A DNA stretch of 64,000 nucleotides from a virus: positions 1-64,000 of IMG/VR virus record IMGVR_UViG_3300009376_000011; one strand, written 5' to 3'. The translations under genes and the position numbers were made by a program. This document shows positions 15,765 through 22,015 of this stretch, in pieces. The notes beneath the pieces were generated by a model. It had not been told where the DNA came from and did not search any database. It was given only the letters and a program-made list of their open reading frames with translations. Within the stretch, counting starts at the first letter, position 1. Each line of letters opens with the position of its first letter.

Positions 15765-16096
15765 GTTTGCGCCCTCACGTTTGCCGCAAGCGTCCTGAGA
15801 GAATCAAGCGCTGTGCGAATAGAGTTTAGTTTCTCCTTCTTGGCTTTGAGGAGAGCATCTGCCACCTTGACTTCATAGTTCTCATCGGAGAGTTTGTAAT
15901 CGGCCCATGACTCACGCTCCTTGATGGAGCCGTTTGCGGCGAGATATTCCTTAGCCCAAGAAGACTTGTAGCGAGCATCTTTTTTGGAGTGATCCACAGC
16001 AAGAACTTCAAAGGCTTCGGTGTGTTCCTCTAAGTCTTCAACCAGCCTGATGATGTTGTCTTCAACGTCGGCTAGGGCTATGGGGGATGTTCTCAC
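15761..16096 (-). CDS. Hypothetical protein, helical (111 aa)
   Basis: The start is GTG at 16096 (VRTSPIALADV), because AAGAAGGA precedes it and it overlaps the upstream stop as GTGA; the open frame continues to 16150 without support. The product is charged and almost entirely helical, with DHSKKDARYKSSWAKEYLAANG and a Lys-rich segment near the end. I do not recognise it. It is coupled to the HNH gene upstream and the ParB-like gene downstream. Confidence 0.65.
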   Translation of the reverse strand: MRTSPIALADVEDNIIRLVEDLEEHTEAFEVLAVDHSKKDARYKSSWAKEYLAANGSIKERESWADYKLSDENYEVKVADALLKAKKEKLNSIRTALDSLRTLAANVRAQT

Positions 16097-16452
16097 AGCA
16101 GTCCTTCTTCTTTCGCTATGGCATTCAAGCGTTTCGCTTCTTCTTCCCAATCAAACTTATCTATTGAGTTTCGTTTGAGAATAAGTTCGTCAAACATGTC
16201 GTCACCGATCTTGTCGATTGTGAAGATCCCAAACTCCACGGGGTTGTCGGTGAAGAACCGATGGCATGAGGCGCACAAACAGAACGCATTATCCAAGTCC
16301 GTTCGGGTCCATGAATATTTTCTAGAGATAATATGAGCGCACTGTAGAACATGCTTAGATCCACACTTCTCACATCTCCCACGGGATCTGACAATCAGGG
16401 CGTGCAGTTTGGTCGCCTTGCCCTTTGCCCCCTTGCCATAGATGTTGCTCAT
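16093..16452 (-). CDS. HNH endonuclease (possible NinG/Rap-type)
   Basis: The 119-aa protein has zinc cysteines C27 and C30 (CEKCG), then AHIISRKY with the catalytic His at 40, N55 in DLDNAFCLC, and a second CxxC with H64 (CASCHRFF). This is a complete HNH core. Size and context, amid recombination genes, recall phage NinG/Rap-like junction nucleases, but generic HNH nucleases look the same at this level. The ATG at 16452 lies one base beyond the stop codon of the upstream glycosyltransferase. Confidence 0.82.
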   Translation of the reverse strand: MSNIYGKGAKGKATKLHALIVRSRGRCEKCGSKHVLQCAHIISRKYSWTRTDLDNAFCLCASCHRFFTDNPVEFGIFTIDKIGDDMFDELILKRNSIDKFDWEEEAKRLNAIAKEEGLL

Positions 16453-17532
16453 TCATCGCACGCTTTCTAAGATCTTCTGCAATCTTAGTGCGCCGTACCT
16501 CGCGTCTAGGGCTTCTAATGCTTTCAGATTCTTTTCAGATTCTTCGTTTCTGATTTCAGGATCAGAAAGGGCTTCAAAGTGTTTGACCCAATCTCTGAAT
16601 CTCTTGGCTGTCCTGCCAACCCCGTATTCTTCTTTGAACCGAATATATTCAGGAGACTTGGACATAACAAAAGGAATGCCAGCCGCAGCGTATTCAAGTG
16701 GTTTGATCCACGATTTAGCATGGTTGAAAGGTATGTCATTGAGGGGAGCAATACCTATATCAAATGGAAGCATCTTGCCGATGATGGTCGGTGACACCAT
16801 GGGATACAAACTGACCCGATCTTGCGTTATTCCAGTCTCTTCCCAAAATGTGGGATGACCTCCGTAGTGTCCCGTATGGTGGAAAGAAAATCGGTCTTCA
16901 GGCAATTGTGGAAAAACTTGTTTAACTTCTTCCAAATCTCCACTTCTGTGTCCTGTGGAGCCGTGCCATCCGATAATAGTTTTTCCATCGTCGTTATGTT
17001 GTCGTGGCTTGAAGGCACTAAAATCAACATGATTTTCTAACATTTGTACGTTCGACACTCTTAGTTTATCTTTTGCTCGTTCATATAGAAATGGTGTAGA
17101 AATAATTACCAAGTCTGATGCTGCAAGAACATTTCCATAAATGGCTGTATTTTGTTCTTTATTGTTTTTAGGGTCAATTTTTGTTTTAGCCTGATGACGT
17201 TCATGAAGACCCCAATACCAGTCATCTAAATCGTTTACAATAGTTTGACCGTTTTGTTGTGCTATCTTAATATTTTCTGGAATGCCTTTTACCATCCAGC
17301 GTTGCATATAAATAACGTTGCAATCAAAATGATGATTGTTGTTCCAATCTGTTACGCCAAAGATTCCCAAATCGTTATTGAATACAAGCACACCAATAAC
17401 GTGGGGCATCGTCAGGTATTTTGTATATTGGCCGAAGCGGATCCAACCCGATCCCCCCATACAGGGAGAGCCGTCTGGTTCGTTGATCGAACCAGACCAG
17501 TCGCCAGAAGCAAACCCGACTTTTAGTTCCAC
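16453..17532 (-). CDS. GT-B fold glycosyltransferase (GT4-like)
   Basis: The protein of about 359 aa shows a two-Rossmann GT-B layout. VNDLDDWYWGL and ASDLVIISTPFL lie in the N-terminal half, IIGWHGSTGHRSGDL begins the donor domain, and FDIGIAPLNDIPFN...KPLEYAAAGIPFVMS is the conserved C-terminal nucleotide-sugar site with the usual E. In a phage it could glycosylate DNA, virion proteins or host surface sugars. The start is unsure: GTG at 17532 gives a 10-nt overlap with the upstream gene, whereas GTG at 17568 is also open. Local base composition is more AT-rich than the neighbours, which hints at separate acquisition. Confidence 0.8.
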   Translation of the reverse strand: MELKVGFASGDWSGSINEPDGSPCMGGSGWIRFGQYTKYLTMPHVIGVLVFNNDLGIFGVTDWNNNHHFDCNVIYMQRWMVKGIPENIKIAQQNGQTIVNDLDDWYWGLHERHQAKTKIDPKNNKEQNTAIYGNVLAASDLVIISTPFLYERAKDKLRVSNVQMLENHVDFSAFKPRQHNDDGKTIIGWHGSTGHRSGDLEEVKQVFPQLPEDRFSFHHTGHYGGHPTFWEETGITQDRVSLYPMVSPTIIGKMLPFDIGIAPLNDIPFNHAKSWIKPLEYAAAGIPFVMSKSPEYIRFKEEYGVGRTAKRFRDWVKHFEALSDPEIRNEESEKNLKALEALDARYGALRLQKILESVR

Positions 17533-18017
17533 TGACTCAACTGTTTTTCTAGGTCCACGAAACTCCACACGCCGTCAATGGAATTCCACAACGCATGATC
17601 TATGGGTGTTGGCTCAAAGTCGTACTGCTGCATAACAGAGCGATGTTCTAGAATGGCGTTTCGATAGAAACTGGCAAGGCGTAGGTCTTCTTCTTGACCG
17701 CTTTCACCCAAGGCGATCATTCTCTCTGCCTCAGAAAGTTTCTGAGTGACATAGAAACGAAATCTACCAATCTTGGTTTTCTTCTCGTCCGTTTCTATTC
17801 TATATGAGGAAACCAAAGAGGTTGGAAGTTTCTCCGTAACCACGGCCTCGTCTTGACCCAGTCCAGAAATCTGTTCGTCAAGGTTTTCCAATAACCTAAG
17901 AAGGGACTTCTTCCATCTTTCTAGATTTTCGTTAAGACGAAGATAGTCTTGCTTCTCAGAGGATAATACGTTTTTGACATCTTCTGAGACGATGCGGTCG
18001 AATTCTTGTTGATCCAT
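17523..18017 (-). CDS. Hypothetical protein (164 aa)
   Basis: ATG at 18017 with AAGGAAT upstream. The protein is charged, mostly helical and probably coiled-coil in the first 60 residues (LNENLERWKKSLLRLLENLDEQI), then RFRFYVTQKLSEAERMIALGES. No catalytic signature is seen. It is coupled to the Cas4/RecB-type nuclease upstream (12-nt gap), so a recombination or replication accessory role is possible. Confidence 0.65.
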   Translation of the reverse strand: MDQQEFDRIVSEDVKNVLSSEKQDYLRLNENLERWKKSLLRLLENLDEQISGLGQDEAVVTEKLPTSLVSSYRIETDEKKTKIGRFRFYVTQKLSEAERMIALGESGQEEDLRLASFYRNAILEHRSVMQQYDFEPTPIDHALWNSIDGVWSFVDLEKQLSQWN

Positions 18018-18029
18018 TAGTTTTATTCC

Positions 18030-18788
18030 TTAGTTCCATGCTGGACAAATATTTTTATAGGCGCACCAATTGCACAGTGGGCCTGTCTGCGTAGAAAAAT
18101 GGCCGCTTTCACATCCGGCCATGACTCCCTCCCAAGTTTGATCAATTAGTTTTAAAACCGTCTTTCGTCGCTTGGGTGTAGGGGCATACCTTTTTCTTTC
18201 TTTGAATTTCACATACATTATTTCAGCGTTATTAACTTCTAAATCATTCAAACGTTCAAGCATCTCTACATAAAGAACAATTTGAAAGATCTTATCACCC
18301 TCGTATTGAGGCTTAGAAACTTTTCCGCTTTTATAGTCCGTAACAGTTAATGATCCGTCCTCTTCCTCAGTCCAACGATCAATGAACCCCAAGAGAGGAA
18401 CATCGTTGATGGAAGCAGAGAACTTGTCCTCTATCCCACGGATCTTGACATCTGGCGGGTTCTCCATGCCGAAAACGTTTTCGACACACCACCATGCCTG
18501 CCAGCGGAAGTCATTTAGGTTCTTGATCCGAACCGTACTGGTTTCTTCTATGAACTTATTTTCCCATAGTTCCCGAGCGATCCGCCTTGCCTCCGAAACT
18601 GTTCGATCTTCTGGATCCAGCGCATAGAACCCTTCCAGAATTTCGTGAACGAACGTTCCCAAAATCATTGCCTCTGAGGTGGGTTCCGGTATTCGATCTA
18701 TGCGAGAAAATCTGAACCGAAGAGGGCATTGCTCGTAGGTTGTAATGCTGGAGGCCGATAAGTGGGTGGGCAGCGGCAATTGTGTCAT
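18030..18788 (-). CDS. Cas4/RecB-type PD-(D/E)XK exonuclease with Fe-S cysteines
   Basis: The 252-aa protein has the RecB-nuclease motifs: H49 in GTFVHEIL, D137 in GFIDRW, D151-x-K153 in TDYKSGK, and Q169-x-x-x-Y in QIVLYVEML. C21 plus C239, C242 and C248 give the four ligands of the [4Fe-4S] cluster of Cas4/AddB-type enzymes. It should resect duplex DNA ends. Together with the Rad52-like annealing protein encoded just upstream it forms a complete two-component single-strand-annealing recombination system. No cas1, cas2 or CRISPR array is present, so a CRISPR role is not supported. Confidence 0.88.
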   Translation of the reverse strand: MTQLPLPTHLSASSITTYEQCPLRFRFSRIDRIPEPTSEAMILGTFVHEILEGFYALDPEDRTVSEARRIARELWENKFIEETSTVRIKNLNDFRWQAWWCVENVFGMENPPDVKIRGIEDKFSASINDVPLLGFIDRWTEEEDGSLTVTDYKSGKVSKPQYEGDKIFQIVLYVEMLERLNDLEVNNAEIMYVKFKERKRYAPTPKRRKTVLKLIDQTWEGVMAGCESGHFSTQTGPLCNWCAYKNICPAWN

Positions 18789-18901
18789 TGCTCACGCTTC
18801 CGTTTCTCCTCCTTTTCTGACAGGTATTTCTCATATTCCTTTTGCCGCTCGTCCATGATCTGCTTGTGCGTAAAGGTGTCAGGTTGATGATCAATGCCCA
18901 T
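18785..18901 (-). CDS. Very small charged protein (38 aa)
   Basis: ATG at 18901 with GAGGAGG nine nt upstream; the start overlaps the stop of the Rad52-like gene by one base and its own stop overlaps the nuclease start by four. The product (MGIDHQPDTFTHKQIMDERQ then a Lys/Glu helix) is a single charged helix. Tight coupling between the annealing protein and the nuclease suggests a bridging or regulatory peptide, but translation has no proof beyond the ribosome binding site. Confidence 0.6.
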   Translation of the reverse strand: MGIDHQPDTFTHKQIMDERQKEYEKYLSEKEEKRKREQ

Positions 18902-19545
18902 CAGTAGGTTTCCTCCTCTTCTACATATTCGGCATCCAACGACAGTCGAATGACCTCTACTTGACATTTGGCGAACAGGTCGGAATCCATGTGTCGGTTG
19001 GGCTTACTCTCACCCGGAACGTTCTCAGCGAACCATGTACGGAATAGGTTTTTCTTGGCGTCGTCCAAAGATCGGAAATTTTCAGCAAAAACCTGCCAAT
19101 GATCTCCCTCTATTGGATAAGACTCTTCCAACTCCAACGTCAAGGCTTCTTCGCTTCGTGCCAGATGCAAGGCAATGCCAAGACCTTGACACGCCTTCTT
19201 GAAGGCATCGCTGGTTGCAATCTTGAAATCGTTTCCAAGATCCATCACCCCGCCGCCCTTGAGCATCTTGATTTTGGTTCCGCCATATGCTTCCTTAACG
19301 GCAGTTACTCCATCGACAGAAGCGACAACCCGAACATGAGAAATCACATGCTCTTTGTATTCGGGCTGGACATGGCACTTAAGAACTTCGTAGTTCCATC
19401 CGCCCGTACCAAGCACCTTGTTCAACCGGGCGATGTATTCCGCCACGGCGACGTAGTCAAAGTTGCGCCCCCCAAGAGAGCGCTGATAAATAAGTGTCTC
19501 GTCAAACGGTTCTGCTAGTTGATCGGCTTGCGACTTCTCAGCCAT
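18901..19545 (-). CDS. Rad52-type single-strand annealing protein
   Basis: From ATG 19545 (MAEKSQADQ) the protein has about 214 aa. The core GGRNFDYVAVAEYIARLNKVLGTGGW, the strand ISHVRVVASVDG, KEAYGGTKIK and NDFKIATSDAFKKACQGLGIALHLAR match the phage Rad52/Sak-like family, which anneals single strands during recombination-dependent replication. AGGAG lies 8 nt before 19545; upstream in-frame ATG codons lack support. It is encoded with its partner nuclease. Confidence 0.87.
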   Translation of the reverse strand: MAEKSQADQLAEPFDETLIYQRSLGGRNFDYVAVAEYIARLNKVLGTGGWNYEVLKCHVQPEYKEHVISHVRVVASVDGVTAVKEAYGGTKIKMLKGGGVMDLGNDFKIATSDAFKKACQGLGIALHLARSEEALTLELEESYPIEGDHWQVFAENFRSLDDAKKNLFRTWFAENVPGESKPNRHMDSDLFAKCQVEVIRLSLDAEYVEEEETY

Positions 19546-20032
19546 TCTCATTACTCCTATAGATAAGGTTCGTATTCGGTTCTCCGACATCGCAATACTC
19601 GTCGGCATCAATTCCTAAATCACGCAAAGCCTGCACCCTCCAATAAGAGACGGCTCCGTATTGCAGCAACTCCTTGATCATCTGTCGGGGAGTTTTGGTT
19701 ATCTCTCCAGTGTCCATGTCGATAGCGGTGTCAGAAATTCGTTGAGCGACCAGTTCCGCCAATTTGTCATGGTCCCACTTTTTGCGCGGCGCACCAGTTT
19801 TGGTTTCCATGTTGAACTGTTGAGCGTGAAACGGGCTTCGATCCCAATCGGAATCCAACAGGATTGTCTTGGCCTCTTCCTGCAAAGAAGCGATAATTTT
19901 TTTTGCCTCAGACAGTATGAACCCCAAATGCATCAAACGGTAAATTCGTTCCGGGTCTTCAGTCGTCTTCTCCAAGTGGACAGAGTCGTCCAACTTGTTT
20001 AGCATTTCCGAAAGTTCCTCTTGGATCCCCAC
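19538..20032 (-). CDS. Hypothetical protein (164 aa), first gene of the recombination unit
   Basis: The start is GTG at 20032, supported by GGAGAGGAA; the open frame runs to 20071 but that part lies in the leader. The protein is helical, with ERIYRLMHLGFILSEAKKIIASLQEE, a short AP-basic turn (TKTGAPRKKWDHDKLAELVAQR) and PRQMIKELLQYGAVSYWRVQALRDLG. Its first position, overlapping the Rad52-like gene by 8 nt, suggests a function in recombination. The family is not recognised. Confidence 0.68.
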   Translation of the reverse strand: MGIQEELSEMLNKLDDSVHLEKTTEDPERIYRLMHLGFILSEAKKIIASLQEEAKTILLDSDWDRSPFHAQQFNMETKTGAPRKKWDHDKLAELVAQRISDTAIDMDTGEITKTPRQMIKELLQYGAVSYWRVQALRDLGIDADEYCDVGEPNTNLIYRSNENG

Positions 20033-20061
20033 GGGTTCCTCTCCTAGTAGTAGTTGAAAAC

Positions 20062-20090
20062 AAGATAGCACAGTGGTGAGACAAGCGCAA
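20062..20090 (-). promoter_or_regulatory. Promoter TTGCGC-N17-TATCTT with extended -10
   Basis: On the minus strand TTGCGC (20090-20085) lies 17 nt from TATCTT (20067-20062), and the -10 is preceded by TGC, giving an extended -10. Transcription would start near 20055 and read the long minus-strand unit from 20032 toward 15 kb. Confidence 0.72.
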
Positions 20091-20100
20091 CCGGCGGGTG

Positions 20101-20489
20101 GGCGAACGATTTTTCGCGTTTTTACTAATGTACCTTTTAAGTAGTAATACTTAACAAGTAAGAGAATCGTTACTCTGGGAGCAGGAGGGCGAGAGTTCTT
20201 GGCCCTCCAAGCGGAGAGCCAAGATTTACTCCGGTCACAGTCGGACTGTCGTAAATGGCACCTTGCGCTTTGAACAGAAGCGGTCGGTCAGCGGGCATCC
20301 GCACTTCATCCGATTTCGTTCTGGTACTGGTGCTGACTGCTGCCGAGTTCCACCATGAAGTGTAGGTCAGTGCGCCCTACCACTGGGCGTGAAAATTCCA
20401 AGCCCCTCTAACGGGCGAACGACGCTGGTCAGGCGACGCCGGGGAACCGGAAGGCAGAACATATCCCCGTCGCTGGAAGATGTCAAGCC
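20101..20489. other. Hairpin-rich non-coding region between the recombination unit and terL
   Basis: No credible gene occurs in these 389 bp. At least four inverted repeats are visible. GCGAA/TTCGC at 20102-20117 is followed by TTTTT on the plus strand. There is a perfect 7-bp stem GGAGGGC/GCCCTCC at 20184-20208. A nested pair ATTTAC/GTAAAT with inner ACAGT/ACTGT lies at 20224-20256. CGCCC/GGGCG lies at about 20367-20383. An AT-rich stretch (20120-20170) precedes them. The terL transcript must end here. A structured RNA, a terminator array or a packaging (cos/pac) signal are all possible; the position beside terL favours the last. Confidence 0.5.
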
Positions 20490-21794
20490 CTAGATAATAA
20501 TTGACACCCGGCCACGCTGGCGATGACCCAGACCGGCCACCTCGTTGAAGCAAGAAGAGGTGGCATCTACCTGATCGTCGTGCCATGCCGCCTCTGGGAA
20601 GGTTGCCACTTCGTCAAGGAAGTCTGAAATGTATGGTCCTCTGACAAGCCTGACGTTTCCGTTGGCAACCGCAGCAGACAGAGGTTTGGCACGGGTAACT
20701 TTGTCGCCCGTGGAACGAATACCGATGAAGTCGATGCCGGGTAGGACGTAGCGGGCGTATTGGTCGATCAGGTTTTTGCCGCTGCTCCCCGGCTCCTGTT
20801 CCATCCGGACGGCGACATGAGGACCGTCCAGTTGGGCAGTCTGTGCGATTAGTTTTTCTATGTCCGCTCCGTTCTTCCTGCACCTCTGGATGTCGATGAT
20901 GTAGAACACCCCTTGGTCGAATGCTCCAAGGACACCGACGGTCCAGTCGGGGTCCGGGTTCACATGGGATGGTTCGGTGGCAGCAAGATCCCAGAAGCGG
21001 CACCACTCAGGGTCCACGAAATCGGGAAGGTCGCTTGGCTCCATGATGACAAAGTTTTCACGGTCGAACAGGCTTCCTGAGGACACCGCCCACCAGTCGC
21101 CGTTTTCCAATCGTTGACGTTCGATGGGGTCGATTTCTTGCAGGGCACGCCGATACGACTCAGGGTCGATGCCGGGGTTGTCGTCTAGGAAACTGGGAAC
21201 AAAGATTCGATCAGGACTTTTTTCTCCCTCTTCGATGAAACGTTGTCTTACCCAGTTAGGCGCAGGGTTGGATGCTGCACGCATTCTTAGTGGTACTTTA
21301 GAGAGTTCGCCAGAGTTCGGTTTACGCAACCGAGAGAAAAGGTAACGATAATCAAATTCACGAATTTCAGTTACTTCGTCCATTCCAATGAACTGGAATT
21401 CTGAAGACTTGTAACGAAGGTAGTCATTTTGATTGTTTAGATAACCGAAAGTGACTCTTGCACCAGATGGAAAGGTGGCTACATAGGTGGAGCCATTCCA
21501 CCTGATCTCGTCGTACTCTTTAACCCACGAAAGAAATCTGTCCATGAGTGCGCCGGGAAGTGCGAGGTCGGCATATGTGCGTCGGAAAAGAATGGCGGAG
21601 TAGTCGGGAACGTCAACGTATTGGAGAGCAGCCATTAAAAGTGCAGAGGATTTTCCGCCACCAGCGGCTCCACCAAAGAGTCCTTCAAGGTGCCCAGCGC
21701 GCAAAAAGGTCTTTTGAGTCAGTGATGGGGTTTCTGGGCAAAAATGTGGTTCCTTCGGTTGAAGGAACTCATAGATGTCGGACCAATCTTTCAT
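20490..21794 (-). CDS. terL: Terminase large subunit
   Basis: The 434-aa protein has the packaging ATPase and nuclease motifs. These are Walker A GGAAGGGKSS (41-50), Walker B FIGMDE (135-140), the coupling motif SNPAP (175-179), and nuclease acidic residues D269 (FWDLAAT) and D406/D407/D410 (HDDQVD). It cuts concatemeric DNA and drives it through the portal. It lies on the minus strand, opposite the adjacent portal gene, which is unusual. There is no ribosome binding site; TATCAT ends 8 nt before the ATG, compatible with a leaderless mRNA. No small-subunit gene is recognised nearby. Confidence 0.93.
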   Translation of the reverse strand: MKDWSDIYEFLQPKEPHFCPETPSLTQKTFLRAGHLEGLFGGAAGGGKSSALLMAALQYVDVPDYSAILFRRTYADLALPGALMDRFLSWVKEYDEIRWNGSTYVATFPSGARVTFGYLNNQNDYLRYKSSEFQFIGMDEVTEIREFDYRYLFSRLRKPNSGELSKVPLRMRAASNPAPNWVRQRFIEEGEKSPDRIFVPSFLDDNPGIDPESYRRALQEIDPIERQRLENGDWWAVSSGSLFDRENFVIMEPSDLPDFVDPEWCRFWDLAATEPSHVNPDPDWTVGVLGAFDQGVFYIIDIQRCRKNGADIEKLIAQTAQLDGPHVAVRMEQEPGSSGKNLIDQYARYVLPGIDFIGIRSTGDKVTRAKPLSAAVANGNVRLVRGPYISDFLDEVATFPEAAWHDDQVDATSSCFNEVAGLGHRQRGRVSIII

Positions 21795-21845
21795 GATGGG
21801 TTATGATACCTTGAAACCTTTGTCTGAACGTGACAGGATATAAAT

Positions 21846-22013
21846 GTGAGAAAGATTATCGCTTCTTTGGGACGTTCTAATATTGCTCATCTGTTCATGG
21901 TGTTGTCTGTAATACTATTGGGTTTAGGACTGGGTCAATTTCACATCGGCTGGGGGATTACGGCATGGGGACTTGGGCTAGGCATATACGGCTATCTGTT
22001 AGGTGCTGAATAA
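21846..22013 (+). CDS. Small two-helix membrane protein (55 aa)
   Basis: GTG at 21846 with AGGA seven nt upstream. A basic N-terminus (RKIIASLGRSN) is followed by a hydrophobic helix (HLFMVLSVILLGLGLG) and a second one rich in Gly and aromatic residues (GWGITAWGLGLGIYGYLL). It ends two bases before the portal gene. Function unknown; a membrane-inserting peptide could serve in lysis (holin-like) or superinfection exclusion, though its place beside the portal is odd for a holin. Confidence 0.6.
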   Translation: MRKIIASLGRSNIAHLFMVLSVILLGLGLGQFHIGWGITAWGLGLGIYGYLLGAE

Positions 22014-22015
22014 AT

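Noticed and set aside
18030-18788. A CRISPR-associated function for the Cas4-like nuclease.
   Set aside because: There is no cas1, cas2, repeat-spacer array or effector gene in the window, and the neighbour is a Rad52-like annealing protein; a recombination role is better supported.
20102-20123. A terminator on the plus strand (GCGAA/TTCGC then TTTTT).
   Set aside because: No plus-strand gene lies upstream for 5 kb and the stem is only 5 bp; kept only as part of the structured region.
20377-20586. A 69-codon minus-strand frame overlapping the terL end.
   Set aside because: It has no ribosome binding site and is out of frame with terL, whose C-terminus is complete.
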